DNA from: Paraburkholderia phytofirmans OLGA172
Lineage (GTDB): Bacteria; Pseudomonadota; Gammaproteobacteria; Burkholderiales; Burkholderiaceae
Direction of reading: 5' to 3'
Length of the DNA stretch: 64,000 nt
NCBI RefSeq assembly: GCF_001634365.1
Contig: NZ_CP014578.1
Coordinates: forward strand, 4,340,001 to 4,404,000
Position numbers and translations under genes: made by a program. Numbering within the stretch: the first letter of the stretch is position 1; every line of letters starts with the position of its first letter. Shown here in pieces: positions 43,546 to 52,489 of this stretch. The notes under the pieces were generated by a model that made no database searches, was not told the origin of the DNA, and saw only the letters and a program-made list of their open reading frames with translations.

Positions 43546-45189
43546 CTATTTCAGGCCGACATTCATGAATTGCGTCGGGCCGAACGGGTCGATCTTGAAG
43601 CCCGTGACGTCTTTGCTGATCGGCTGATACACGGTGGAGTGGGCGATCGGCGTGAACGGAACCTGTTGCTTGAAGATTTCCTGCGCTTCCATATATGCCT
43701 TGGTCCGCTCGGCGAGATCGGTGGTGCCACGGCCTTTCCTGATCAGGTCGTCGAAGGGTTTGTAACACCATTTGGAGAAATTGCTGCCCTTCACCGCATC
43801 GCAGCCGAGCAACACCCCAAGCCAATTGTCAGGATCGCCGTAGTCCCCCGTCCAGCCGATCAGGATCGCCTCGTGTTCGCCAGCATGGGCGCGGCGGATG
43901 TACTCGCCCCACTCGTACGTGGCAATCGTCACCTTGACGCCGATCTTCGCCCAGTCGGCCTGTAGCATTTCGGCCATCAGCCGGGCGTTCGGGTTGTAGG
44001 GCCGCTGGACCGGCATGGCCCACAGGGTCAGGTCGAAGCCGTCCGGGTAGCCGGCCTCCTTCAGCAACGCCTTGGCCTTATCAATGTCGTAAGGCGCATC
44101 TTTCAGGTTCTTGTCGTAGCCCCATTGGGTCGGCGGCATGGGATTTGTCGCGATTTGCCCGGCGCCCTGATATACCGACTCGATGATCGCTTTCTTATTG
44201 ATCGACATGTCCAGCGCGCGCCGCACCAGCACGTTGTCGAGCGGTTTTTTGGTCGTGTTGTACCCGAGGAAGCCCAGGTTGAAGCCGACCTGGCTCGGCA
44301 GAGCCAGCGACGAGTCGGTCTTGATCTGCGGAATATCCGCAGGACGCGGATAGCTCATCACCTGACATTCGCCACGTTTCAGTTTCTGCAACCGCACCGA
44401 GGGATCCACGGTGATCGCGAAGATGAGCTTGCCGACCTTCACGACGCCTGGTTTCCAGTAGTCGGGATTGCCGTCAAAGCGGATCGTGTCGTCCTTCGTA
44501 TAGCTGCGGAAAATGAACGGGCCCGTGCCGACCGGGTATTGGTTGATATCGGAAGCCTTGCCGGCTTTCAGCAGTTGATCCGTGTACTCAGCCGACAGAA
44601 TCGCCGCGAACGGCATCGCGATCTGCTGCAGGAACGGCGCATCGACCTCCTTCAGGGTGAAACGCACCGTGTACGGATCCAGCTCCTCAACCTTGGCGAT
44701 GTTCTTTGCCAGTCCGAGATCGACGAAGTAGGGAAACGGGACCGAATACGCCTTACGGAACGGCTGGTCGGGATCCAGCATCCGCTGGTAAGTGAAGACA
44801 ACGTCGTCGGCATTGAATTCGCGGGTCGGCTTGAAGAACGAGGTGGTCTGAAACTTCACGCCGTGCCGCAGGTAGAACGTGTATTGCAGGCCGTCCGGCG
44901 ACACCTCCCACTTCTCGGCGAGGCCCGGCTCGATATCGGTACTGCCGCGGGCGAATTCGACAAGGCGGTTATAGACCGTGTACGAGGCGGCGGTGAATTC
45001 GACGCTGGTGGTGTACTGCGCGGAATCGAAGCCCGCCGGACTGCCCTCGGAGCAAAACACGAGGGTTTTGTCGGGCAAGGTGGCCGCGTCGGCGGCGGCG
45101 GGCGCGAGGCCGGCGGCCAGGACCGCGCAGGCGCTCAAGACTGGCAGGCAGGTATGGCGAACTGCAAACAGCAATCGGGATACTGTCAT
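43546..45189 (-). CDS. Dipeptide ABC transporter substrate-binding protein (DppA-like), copy 2
   Basis: 547 residues from ATG 45189 (GGAGAACGTG gives correct spacing; the GTG just before it is too close). Signal peptide cleaved after ADA. Mature start TLPDKTLVFCSEGSPAGFDS parallels copy 1, as do FSKWCYKPFDDLIRKGRGTT and VPFTPIAHSTVYQPISKDVT. Two adjacent, similar but not identical binding proteins serving one permease suggest a widened peptide range or different expression. It is the first gene of the Dpp cluster. Confidence 0.94.
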   Translation of the reverse strand: MTVSRLLFAVRHTCLPVLSACAVLAAGLAPAAADAATLPDKTLVFCSEGSPAGFDSAQYTTSVEFTAASYTVYNRLVEFARGSTDIEPGLAEKWEVSPDGLQYTFYLRHGVKFQTTSFFKPTREFNADDVVFTYQRMLDPDQPFRKAYSVPFPYFVDLGLAKNIAKVEELDPYTVRFTLKEVDAPFLQQIAMPFAAILSAEYTDQLLKAGKASDINQYPVGTGPFIFRSYTKDDTIRFDGNPDYWKPGVVKVGKLIFAITVDPSVRLQKLKRGECQVMSYPRPADIPQIKTDSSLALPSQVGFNLGFLGYNTTKKPLDNVLVRRALDMSINKKAIIESVYQGAGQIATNPMPPTQWGYDKNLKDAPYDIDKAKALLKEAGYPDGFDLTLWAMPVQRPYNPNARLMAEMLQADWAKIGVKVTIATYEWGEYIRRAHAGEHEAILIGWTGDYGDPDNWLGVLLGCDAVKGSNFSKWCYKPFDDLIRKGRGTTDLAERTKAYMEAQEIFKQQVPFTPIAHSTVYQPISKDVTGFKIDPFGPTQFMNVGLK

Positions 45190-45324
45190 CACGTTCTCCG
45201 CACAGCAGCCAAGTCAGCTGCGTCTTGATCATAGGCAGCAGAAAAATCGCGTTCAATGCGGGCTTACACGCGCAGGCGTGCCGGCACAAAATGCCTGGAC
45301 TACCCGGAGGCGAGATTTCCGGCA

Positions 45325-45363
45325 CAAAAAAAACCGCGCGGCTGGATAAGCCGCGCGGTTTTG
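45325..45363 (-). terminator. Intrinsic terminator of metF
   Basis: AAAACCGCGCGGCT, short loop, AGCCGCGCGGTTTT; on the minus strand the hairpin is followed by eight T, 20 bases after the metF stop. Confidence 0.92.
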
Positions 45364-45382
45364 TACAGATGCTGCCCAGAAC

Positions 45383-46213
45383 TTAAGCGCCCAGCCGTTC
45401 GCAGATCGCCTTGGTCGCCGCAGCGCCATTGAGCGTATAGAAGTGCAGGCCTGGCACCTTCGCGTCGATGAGACGCCCGCACAGGTCGGTCACCACATCC
45501 AGCCCGAACGCGCGAATCGACTCGCGGTCGTCGCCGAAGCTCTCCAGACGGCGCGCGATCCAGCGCGGCACTTCCGCGCCGCACATCTCCGAGAAGCGCA
45601 TCAGCTGCGAGAAGTTCGTGATCGGCATGATGCCCGGCACGATCGGCACGTCGACGCCGATCTGCCTCGCGTCGTCGACGAAACGGAAGTACGCGTCCGC
45701 GTTGAAGAAATACTGCGTGATCGCCGAATTGGCGCCGGCCTTCACCTTATGGGCGAAGTTTTCCAGATCGTGACGCGGCGAGCGCGACTGCGGGTGGTAC
45801 TCCGGGTAGCCGGCCACCTCGATCCAGAACCAGTCGCCAAACTCGGCGCGGATAAAGCTCACCAGTTCCGACGCATAACGCAGTTCGCCGACTTCGCCCA
45901 TGCCGGACGGCAGGTCGCCGCGCAGTGCGACGATGTGGCGGATGCCATGCGCGCGGTACTCGTTGAGGATTGCACGCAGGCTCTCTTTCGACGAGCCGAT
46001 GCACGACACGTGCGGCGCCGCTTCGAGCCCTTCCTTCGCCATTTCGACGACGGTATCGAGCGTGCCCTGTTGCGTCGAGCCGCCGGCGCCGAACGTGACG
46101 GACACGAACTTGGGCTTGAGTGGCGCGAGCTGCGCGCGGGTGGCGCGCAGCTTGTCGACGCCTTCCTGCGTTTTCGGCGGGAAGAATTCGAATGAAAGTT
46201 CGATCGGGTTCAT
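45383..46213 (-). CDS. metF: Methylenetetrahydrofolate reductase
   Basis: 276 residues. FAD enzyme that reduces 5,10-methylene-THF to 5-methyl-THF for methionine synthesis. Blocks: LSFEFFPPKTQEGVDKLRAT (start; catalytic Glu in EFFPP), FVSVTFGAGGSTQQGTLDTV, HIVALRGDLPSGM, VAGYPEYHPQSRS and GANSAITQYFFNADAYFRFV. It lies 11 bases after the holin-like gene, behind ahcY on the same strand, placing two methyl-cycle enzymes together. Confidence 0.96.
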   Translation of the reverse strand: MNPIELSFEFFPPKTQEGVDKLRATRAQLAPLKPKFVSVTFGAGGSTQQGTLDTVVEMAKEGLEAAPHVSCIGSSKESLRAILNEYRAHGIRHIVALRGDLPSGMGEVGELRYASELVSFIRAEFGDWFWIEVAGYPEYHPQSRSPRHDLENFAHKVKAGANSAITQYFFNADAYFRFVDDARQIGVDVPIVPGIMPITNFSQLMRFSEMCGAEVPRWIARRLESFGDDRESIRAFGLDVVTDLCGRLIDAKVPGLHFYTLNGAAATKAICERLGA

Positions 46214-46224
46214 GATTCAGTAGA

Positions 46225-46578
46225 TCAACCGATGCTGCGGTTGCCGAAAATAAGCGCGGACAGCAGCCACGAAACGATGCTGTACAGAATCGAGCCAAAG
46301 AATGCCGACCAGAAACCCGACACTTCGAATCCCTTCAGCAGCGAGGCGCACAGCCAGAAGCACAGCGCATTGACCACCAGAATGAAGAGTCCGAGCGTGA
46401 CGATCGTGACGGGCAGCGTCAACAGGATCAGCACCGGTCGCAGGATCGTATTGATCAACCCGAGCACCACCGCGACGATCAAGGCGGTGCCGAAACTGCG
46501 GATATGAATCGACGGTACCAGGTAGGTGATGATCAGCAGCGCAAGCGCGTTGATCAGCCAGGTCAGCAGCACGGTCAT
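46225..46578 (-). CDS. Phage-holin-4-type small inner membrane protein
   Basis: 117 residues, four hydrophobic helices: VLLTWLINALALLIITYLVP, FGTALIVAVVLGLINTILRP, VTIVTLGLFILVVNALCFWL and FWSAFFGSILYSIVSWLLSA. The N.LRP.L..LTLP motif (NTILRPVLILLTLPVTIVTL) identifies the widespread phage_holin_4_2 family, which is chromosomal and not a real phage holin. It sits between ahcY and metF in many Burkholderiales, so it may help their operon or simply hitchhike. Confidence 0.88.
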   Translation of the reverse strand: MTVLLTWLINALALLIITYLVPSIHIRSFGTALIVAVVLGLINTILRPVLILLTLPVTIVTLGLFILVVNALCFWLCASLLKGFEVSGFWSAFFGSILYSIVSWLLSALIFGNRSIG

Positions 46579-46636
46579 GTAGAGCTCCTTTTCAGGCAGG
46601 ATGTCCGGTTGAACGGAACGAGGCGGGCATGGCGAA

Positions 46637-46663
46637 CCAGGCGGCGCCTTGCGCGCCGCCTGG
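46637..46663 (-). terminator. Hairpin between ahcY and the holin-like gene
   Basis: CCAGGCGGCGC, loop CTTGC, GCGCCGCCTGG: perfect 11-bp arms about 60 bases after the ahcY stop. It lacks a T run on the minus strand, so partial read-through into the holin-like gene and metF is likely. Confidence 0.45.
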
Positions 46664-46722
46664 TCATCACACTGTCATGCTTTAAACCGCCCGCGTGCTT
46701 GATGTTATGTAGCAGCGGCTAC

Positions 46723-48138
46723 TTAGTAGCGGTAGTGGTTCGGCTTGAACGGACCGTTCTTGTCGACGCTGATATAGCTCGCCTGATAGTCCGACAGCAC
46801 CGTCAGTTCCGCGCCGATACGGCCCAGATGCAGACGTGCGACCTTTTCATCAAGGTGCTTCGGCAACACATAGACCTTGTTTTCGTACTTGTCGCCGTGA
46901 ACGAACAGCTCGATCTGCGCGATCGTCTGGTTCGTAAACGATGCCGACATCACGAACGACGGATGACCCGTCGCGCAACCCAGATTCACGAGGCGCCCTT
47001 CGGCCAGCAGGATGACGCGCTTGCCGTCCGGGAAAATGATGTGGTCGACTTGCGGCTTGATGTTTTCCCACGTGTACTTGCGCGTCGATGCCACGTCGAT
47101 TTCCGAGTCGAAGTGACCGATATTGCAGACAATCGCGTTGTTGCGCATGGCAGCCATATGATCGTGGCCGATCACGTGGAAGTTGCCCGTTGCCGTCACG
47201 AAGATGTCGGCCTTGTCGGCCGCGTATTCCATCGTCACGACGCGATAGCCTTCCATCGCCGCTTGCAGTGCGCAGATCGGATCGATTTCCGTGACCCACA
47301 CCGTGGCGCCCAGACCGCGCAGCGATTGCGCGCAACCCTTGCCCACGTCGCCGTAACCTGCAACAACCGCGATCTTGCCCGCGATCATCACGTCGGTTGC
47401 GCGCTTGATGCCGTCGACCAGCGACTCGCGGCAGCCATACAGGTTGTCGAATTTCGACTTCGTGACCGAGTCGTTCACGTTGATGGCCGGGAACGGCAGG
47501 CGCCCTTCCTTTTCCATCTGATACAGACGATGCACGCCGGTCGTGGTTTCTTCGGTCACGCCCTTGATGTGCGCGAGACGCGTGGAGTACCACACCGGAT
47601 CCGCATCCAGATGACGGGCGATCGATTTGTAGAGCGCCACTTCTTCTTCGTTTTCCGGTTTCGCGATCACCGAACGGTCTTTCTCGGCCTTCGAGCCGAG
47701 GATCAGCAGCAACGTGGCGTCGCCGCCGTCGTCGAGGATCATGTTGGCGAATTCGCCATTCGGCCATTCGAAAATGCGGTGCGAGAATTCCCAGTATTCG
47801 TCGAGCGATTCGCCCTTGAATGCGAACACCGGCACGCCGCCTTCCGCAATCGCGGCGGCTGCATGATCCTGCGTCGAGAAAATATTGCACGATGCCCAGC
47901 GCACGTCAGCGCCGAGTGCCGTCAAGGTTTCGATCAGCACGCCGGTTTGAATCGTCATGTGCAGCGAACCCGCGACACGCGCGCCCTTCAGCGGCTGCGA
48001 GCTCTTGTATTCCTCGCGCGTCTGCATGAGGCCGGGCATTTCGGTTTCGGCGATGTTCAGTTCCTTGCGGCCCCAGGCTGCAAGCGACATATCGGCGACG
48101 AGAAAATCTTGCTTTGAATCGAGAACTGCGGCGTTCAT
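46723..48138 (-). CDS. ahcY: Adenosylhomocysteinase
   Basis: 471 residues from ATG 48138 (AAGGAGGGCGTG gives the right spacing; an adjacent GTG codon at 48141 is too close). It hydrolyses S-adenosylhomocysteine to adenosine and homocysteine, keeping methylation running. NAD motif [20 protein letters not shown]; substrate blocks [54 protein letters not shown]-terminal KPNHYRY with the usual Lys and Tyr. The 471-aa length includes the bacterial insertion. Its leader contains an SAH riboswitch, so expression rises when SAH accumulates. Confidence 0.97.
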   Translation of the reverse strand: MNAAVLDSKQDFLVADMSLAAWGRKELNIAETEMPGLMQTREEYKSSQPLKGARVAGSLHMTIQTGVLIETLTALGADVRWASCNIFSTQDHAAAAIAEGGVPVFAFKGESLDEYWEFSHRIFEWPNGEFANMILDDGGDATLLLILGSKAEKDRSVIAKPENEEEVALYKSIARHLDADPVWYSTRLAHIKGVTEETTTGVHRLYQMEKEGRLPFPAINVNDSVTKSKFDNLYGCRESLVDGIKRATDVMIAGKIAVVAGYGDVGKGCAQSLRGLGATVWVTEIDPICALQAAMEGYRVVTMEYAADKADIFVTATGNFHVIGHDHMAAMRNNAIVCNIGHFDSEIDVASTRKYTWENIKPQVDHIIFPDGKRVILLAEGRLVNLGCATGHPSFVMSASFTNQTIAQIELFVHGDKYENKVYVLPKHLDEKVARLHLGRIGAELTVLSDYQASYISVDKNGPFKPNHYRY

Positions 48139-48173
48139 CACGCCCTCCTTTCTAAGAAATTGACTAGAAATTT

Positions 48174-48310
48174 GACGTGAGCGCGGTTCGATGCGGTGGC
48201 TGGGAAAGCGCTATGCGCGTCCGAGCCCTCCGATTGAAGCCTCCGAGCCTGGCGGGCGGCCGGCGAATATGCTGATTCGCGGTACCCGTCGCAACGCTCC
48301 TCGAAGACGA
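48174..48310 (-). promoter_or_regulatory. S-adenosylhomocysteine (SAH) riboswitch in the ahcY leader
   Basis: On the minus strand the leader contains CGAGGAGCGTTGCGACGGG near its 5' end, CCGCCAGGCTCGGAGG in the middle and ACCGCGCTCACG at the 3' end. These are the conserved sequence blocks of the SAH riboswitch, with the outer stem formed by GAGCG and CGCTC. The element ends about 36 bases before the ahcY start, so binding of SAH is expected to raise ahcY expression by freeing the transcript or ribosome site. A TACAAT -10 (48322-48317) lies just upstream. Location before ahcY is the classic one. Confidence 0.88.
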
Positions 48311-48512
48311 ACGGCGATTGTAGCAAATCAAGATGGCTTCGGGGTGTGGATCGGGTTGGTGCCTGCTAGTGCCTTTTTGCCGTTCTTTGGTATTTGGCCA
48401 CGGGCGGTGGTAAGCCGGCGCGGTGCGCCTGGGCGCCCCGGCGCTTTCGCAGCAGGGGGTGCAAGGGCGCAGCGCGCGTTGGCCCTGTTTCTGACCGCTT
48501 CGACCTTTGGGT

Positions 48513-49310
48513 CTACGCAGCGTGATTAGGGAGGGTCGGCGCGGCAGGCTCCGTGGCGACATTTGCAATGCGCAATTGCGCGATGCCCGCTCGCGCGGTT
48601 TCGAGGAACTGCCGCGAAAACCGGAATGCATCCGCCGTATCGGCGGGATCCGGCGTCTGCATGCCAAGCGCGATGCGGAAATAACGTTCGGCGTGAATGC
48701 CCGCGTGATAGTGCATGCGTACGCGCTTCGCGTCATCCAGACGCCGGTTGCCGAAAATGTCGCGCAAGGCCCACGAAAACGCGCCGTCTTCGCCACCAAT
48801 GCGACGGAACGCATCATCCATCGGAAAGCCGCCGAGCGCGGCATACACCGCGCGGCGGATGATCAGGCTGCTCGGCACCGTATTGCTGAGCGTCGCGGCG
48901 TGCTGTGCGAAGTCACCGTGGCTGGTGAGTTCGGCCGGGAAATCCGTGTAGTCGACGTCGAGCCGCACGGACACTTCCTGCGGATTCTGCGCGAGAAACG
49001 CGCTCGCGGCGGCTAACGCGCCGGGCAGGTATTCGTCGTCGGCGTCGAGGAAGGCAAGCAGTCCATGAGCCGCATGCATCGCGCCCCAGTTGCGCGCCCG
49101 AGCCGGGCCGCCGTTGTGAGGCATCTGCAGCAGGCCCACGCGAGGGTCGAGACGCCCGTAGTGTGCGACCAGGTCTGTGGAGGCATCAGTCGAGCCGTCG
49201 TCCACCACGATGATCTGCGCGGCCTGCGGCTGAATCAGGCAACTTTGGAGTGCACGGGCGAGCGTCGCCGCGCCGTTGTAGCAGGGAATGATGATCGAGA
49301 TGGGCGTCAT
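48513..49310 (-). CDS. Glycosyltransferase family 2 protein
   Basis: 265 residues from ATG 49310, giving the GT2 start MTPISIIIPCYNGAATLARA. GT-A fold markers: IIVVDDGSTDASTDLVAHYG, GGPARARNWGAMHAA, LLAFLDADDEYLPGALAAA (the D.DD metal site) and RRIGGEDGAFSWALRDIFGN. It transfers a sugar from a nucleotide donor; the acceptor is not predictable. No surface-polysaccharide cluster is adjacent. The 170-base gap to the ahcY riboswitch is GC-rich and empty. Confidence 0.88.
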   Translation of the reverse strand: MTPISIIIPCYNGAATLARALQSCLIQPQAAQIIVVDDGSTDASTDLVAHYGRLDPRVGLLQMPHNGGPARARNWGAMHAAHGLLAFLDADDEYLPGALAAASAFLAQNPQEVSVRLDVDYTDFPAELTSHGDFAQHAATLSNTVPSSLIIRRAVYAALGGFPMDDAFRRIGGEDGAFSWALRDIFGNRRLDDAKRVRMHYHAGIHAERYFRIALGMQTPDPADTADAFRFSRQFLETARAGIAQLRIANVATEPAAPTLPNHAA

Positions 49311-49499
49311 GGACTGAAACGGGCGCTGCGGGCCGAACGGTAGAAAACCGGCGATGGTAGCCCGTTTCCAGCGGCGTCCATCCTGGAAAAACGATGAGCA
49401 TGGCCCCGCCGAGCAACGCACTGCGCGAACGGCGCCGCCACGAAGCGCACCATCGGTTGCGCCGAAACATAAATACGATGACTTACAATCGCTCAATTC

Positions 49500-49514
49500 A
49501 TTCCAAATTGGAAT
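49500..49514. promoter_or_regulatory. Palindrome before the LysR gene
   Basis: ATTCCAAATTGGAAT, a perfect 15-base inverted repeat of the T-N11-A type, downstream of a TACAAT -10 box (49484-49489) and 17 bases before the GTG start. LysR regulators often bind such sites near their own promoter; autorepression is inferred. Confidence 0.5.
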
Positions 49515-49530
49515 TCTGGAGCCTGAGATC

Positions 49531-50490
49531 GTGGAACTACGAGCGCTGCGGTATTTCGTCGAAGTGGTTCGTCAACAGAGCTTCACCGTCGCCGCCGAGC
49601 AGATGTTCGTCACGCAGCCGACCATCAGCAAAATGGTCAAGTCGCTGGAAGATGAAATCGGCTCGCCGCTGCTGCTGCGCGACGGGCGCCAGATGGTGCT
49701 GACCGACGCCGGCCGGATCGTCTACCAGCGCGGTCAGGACGTGCTAGCGGCGCACGCGCAGCTGCAGGCCGAGCTGAACGATCTCGACACGCTTGGCCGC
49801 GGCGAACTGACCATCGGCATTCCGCCGATGGGCGGCTCGCTGTTCACGCCCGCCATCGCCGCCTTCCGCCAGCGCTACCCGAAAATCGAACTGAAGCTGT
49901 TCGAGCAGGGTTCGCGGGCGATCGAAGCCGCGCTGATCCATGGCGAGCTGGAGTTGGGTGGCGTGCTGCAGCCGGTCGACCCGGAAAACATCGAGGTGCT
50001 GCCGATGACGCGGCAACTGCTGTGGCTGGTCACGCGCATCGGCTCGCGCTGGGACGATCTGCATGAAGTGCCGCTCGCCGAGCTCGCCAACGAGCCGTTC
50101 GTGTTCTATGGCGAGAGTCTCGCGCTCAACGATGTCGTGCTGAATGCGTGCCGCACCGCGGGCTTTGCGCCGACCATCGTCGGGCGCAGCGGGCACTGGG
50201 ATTTCATGGCCGCGCTGGTGCTGGCCGGCGTCGGCATCGCGCTGTTGCCGGCGCCGTATTGCCGTCGGCTCGACCCGGCGCAGTTCACCTGCCGCCCCGT
50301 GGTGAAACCGGAGATTCCGTGGGAAATGGCGATTGGCTGGCGCCGCAACGGCTATCTGTCGCACGCGGCGCGCGCGTGGCTGGAGGTGGCTCGGGAGACG
50401 CTGCCGGGTCAGGCCGGCGACGATTTCATGCTGGGGCCGGGCATCGGCATGACCGGTATCACTGCGCCTGTTCAGACGCCGTCGCCGTAA
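49531..50490 (+). CDS. LysR-family transcriptional regulator (CidR-like)
   Basis: 319 residues from GTG 49531, with GGAG 9-12 bases before it; an upstream in-frame ATG (49354) would overlap the promoter and add residues outside the family. The N-terminal winged helix reads ELRALRYFVEVVRQQSFTVA, then AEQMFVTQPTISKMVKSLED. The effector domain follows (RGELTIGIPPMGGSLFTPAI; FGAL-like ELGGVLQPVDPENIEVLPMT; ALVLAGVGIALLPAPYCRRL). This pattern resembles CidR and related LysR members that respond to acidic metabolites, but no cid/lrg genes are adjacent, so the target is open. Confidence 0.87.
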   Translation: MELRALRYFVEVVRQQSFTVAAEQMFVTQPTISKMVKSLEDEIGSPLLLRDGRQMVLTDAGRIVYQRGQDVLAAHAQLQAELNDLDTLGRGELTIGIPPMGGSLFTPAIAAFRQRYPKIELKLFEQGSRAIEAALIHGELELGGVLQPVDPENIEVLPMTRQLLWLVTRIGSRWDDLHEVPLAELANEPFVFYGESLALNDVVLNACRTAGFAPTIVGRSGHWDFMAALVLAGVGIALLPAPYCRRLDPAQFTCRPVVKPEIPWEMAIGWRRNGYLSHAARAWLEVARETLPGQAGDDFMLGPGIGMTGITAPVQTPSP

Positions 50491-50601
50491 ATGCGGCCAT
50501 CGCAGACGCGGCCGCCGCGAATGCCGCCACCGCAACGCGGCCGGCCAAATGACAACATGCCGCCCGACGCGAACCGGGCGGCATGTCTTCTTGGCAAGGC
50601 T

Positions 50602-50718
50602 TATCTCAGAGACCCACCTCAAAGGTCAACCTCAGAGATCAACCTCAAAGGTCAACCTCAGAGATCAACCTCAGAGATCAACCTCAGAGATCAACTTCAG
50701 ACACCCACCTCAGAGACT
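50602..50718. repeat. Minisatellite: nine tandem copies of a 13-bp unit
   Basis: Consensus AACCTCAGAGATC. Four copies are identical to it (50628-50640, 50654-50666, 50667-50679, 50680-50692), two carry AACCTCAAAGGTC or CACCTCAAAGGTC, and the outer copies are more diverged (TATCTCAGAGACC, AACTTCAGACACC, CACCTCAGAGACT). It sits between the convergent LysR and OmpA-domain genes. Because 13 is not a multiple of three and no unit contains a stop, all three plus frames stay open through it, but no gene signal accompanies them. Confidence 0.93.
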
Positions 50719-50743
50719 GGCCCCCAAGGCTAACTAAGCCCCG

Positions 50744-52489
50744 TCAATCCTGCTTCGCGACAAACTCGATGCGGCGGTTGGCAAAGCGGCCGCTCGCGGT
50801 ATCGTTGCTCGCGACCGGACGCGCGTCGCCATAACCTTGCGCGACGAGCGAATCCGCCGGCACACCCGTCTTCACAAGATACGCGCGAACCGCTTCGGCG
50901 CGCTTCTTCGACAGTTGCAGATTGGCTTGTGCGCCGCCGACATTGTCCGAATAGCCAGCCACTTCGAGCTTCGCCGTCTTGCCGTTGCGAGCGCAAGCAT
51001 TCAGCACTTGCGCCGACTGGTTCAGATCTTCCAGCGCCGAAGCCGGCACACGCGCGCCGGCGCTTGCAAAGTTGATCACTTGCAGGTTCAACACCTTGAC
51101 CACATCCGCTACCGCACATGAACTGTCCGGGGTGAGCAGGCCCTTGATCGCCCCGCGGAAGTTCTCGGTTGCGTTGGCGACCGCCTGTTCGACGTTGAAC
51201 GAACCGATCTGATACGACGCGCCGAACAGCGACTTCAGTTTGTCGAGCCAGCCGAGCTTCGCGTTCGCCGCGCTGCCGCTCAGTTCCACGTGCGTGCCAT
51301 CCATTTTGACCTCCGCACCCGGCAATGCCAGCAGCGGCAGCAGGCCGTCCAGATGAGCGAGCCAGTCGGCCGGCCTGGTGTCCTGATCGACGGTGACGTT
51401 CGCGGCGAAATTGCCGGCGCCAAAGCGCTTTGTCAGCGCCTCGATCAGCTGGGTCTTTTCGGCTTCGCTGCCGACCGTTGCGGTGAGCGTCGGCTTGCCG
51501 GCGTTGTCAACCATGAAGCTGAGCTGGCTGTCTTTGGTCGGCGCGGGCGCGGCGGCGGGTTGCTGCGCTTCGCTGGCGGCGCTTGCGGCTACAGCGGCGG
51601 GCGTCGAAGCCGCGACCTCGCTGGCCGCGGGCGTTGAAGCCGCGGCGGCCGAGGCCTCGACCGGTGCGGACGCGGGCTGCGCCGTTGCCGCGGCTTCCGC
51701 GCTGCTTTGTTCGCCTCGTTGCTCGTTTTGGCAACCGCGCAGGAACAGGAAAGCCAGCACCGCAGCGATCGCCGCGAGCAGCCACCACAGCCCCTTGCGC
51801 GAACGGCGCTCTTCGCGCACCACCGCGTCGGCTGGCACGCGGATGCTCGACAGGGCCTCGGCCACCGGCTTGGCGGCAGGTGTCGGATGGTCGATGTGCG
51901 CCGAGACCGCTTTCAGCTGCGACAGAATATTGCCGGTAAACGCGCCCAGTCCGCTCAGGCCAAGGCCAGCCATAAGCCGGTCGTTCAGGTACGGCGCAAT
52001 GGCCGGCAGTTGATGGCCCAGCAGTGTAGGCAGCTGGCCGGCGTTGCCCTGCCCTTCGAGAAAGTGCCGCTTCAGCAGGCCCAGCAGCGTTGCGCCGACG
52101 ATACCCGTCATGGCGTGCGTCGCATGCGCCGGCACGCCGGTTTGGGTAGCAACTTCGTCGCTGAGCGTATCGACGCGGCGATCGAGTGCACGCTCGAGCA
52201 ACTGGCGCCCGACGCCTTCCAGCTGGCTCAAGCCGGTGGTGCTGCCGAGCAGTTGCGGCAGCTGCTCGGCGATGTGGCCGTTCACCTCGGGCGAGAGGAT
52301 CATTGCGAACAGCGAACGCGCGCCGTCGAGCGTCGCGCCCTTCTGCATCAGGCCGGCGACTAGCGCTGGGCCGGTTGTTGCAAGCACCTTCTGGGTCGCG
52401 TCCGGCGGCAGCCCGAAGCGGGCCGCCAGCTGTCGCACGACACCGTCCGTCAACGCGGACTGAATCAGCTGAATCACATTGATACTCAT
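50744..52489 (-). CDS. DUF937-like / OmpA-domain membrane protein
   Basis: 581 residues from ATG 52489. Residues 1-200 are an Ala/Leu-rich helical domain (INVIQLIQSALTDGVVRQLA, ARFGLPPDATQKVLATTGPA) like DUF937/YidB proteins. One transmembrane helix follows (WWLLAAIAAVLAFLFLRGC), then a low-complexity Ala/Glu/Ser linker. Next comes a region with GSEAEKTQLIEALTKRFGAG, and a C-terminal OmpA peptidoglycan-binding domain with GYSDNVGGAQANLQLSKKRA, then VRAYLVKTGVPADSLVAQGY and NRRIEF. The layout suggests an inner-membrane protein whose periplasmic OmpA domain holds peptidoglycan. Function unknown. Confidence 0.85.
   Translation of the reverse strand: MSINVIQLIQSALTDGVVRQLAARFGLPPDATQKVLATTGPALVAGLMQKGATLDGARSLFAMILSPEVNGHIAEQLPQLLGSTTGLSQLEGVGRQLLERALDRRVDTLSDEVATQTGVPAHATHAMTGIVGATLLGLLKRHFLEGQGNAGQLPTLLGHQLPAIAPYLNDRLMAGLGLSGLGAFTGNILSQLKAVSAHIDHPTPAAKPVAEALSSIRVPADAVVREERRSRKGLWWLLAAIAAVLAFLFLRGCQNEQRGEQSSAEAAATAQPASAPVEASAAAASTPAASEVAASTPAAVAASAASEAQQPAAAPAPTKDSQLSFMVDNAGKPTLTATVGSEAEKTQLIEALTKRFGAGNFAANVTVDQDTRPADWLAHLDGLLPLLALPGAEVKMDGTHVELSGSAANAKLGWLDKLKSLFGASYQIGSFNVEQAVANATENFRGAIKGLLTPDSSCAVADVVKVLNLQVINFASAGARVPASALEDLNQSAQVLNACARNGKTAKLEVAGYSDNVGGAQANLQLSKKRAEAVRAYLVKTGVPADSLVAQGYGDARPVASNDTASGRFANRRIEFVAKQD

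Noticed and set aside
46225..46578. The phage-holin-type gene as evidence for a prophage
   Set aside because: This holin-like family is chromosomal and sits here between ahcY and metF; no other phage gene is present in the window.
46504..48117. A 537-codon open frame opposite ahcY
   Set aside because: ahcY is unmistakable; the antisense product has no motif and arises from codon bias.
48340..48512. A small protein in the GC-rich gap between the ahcY leader and the GT2 gene
   Set aside because: The only plus-strand frame runs through the riboswitch region, has Arg/Gly/Pro-rich composition and no ribosome binding site.
50602..50718. The tandem repeats as a CRISPR array
   Set aside because: Units are 13 bp with no spacers between them and no cas genes nearby.
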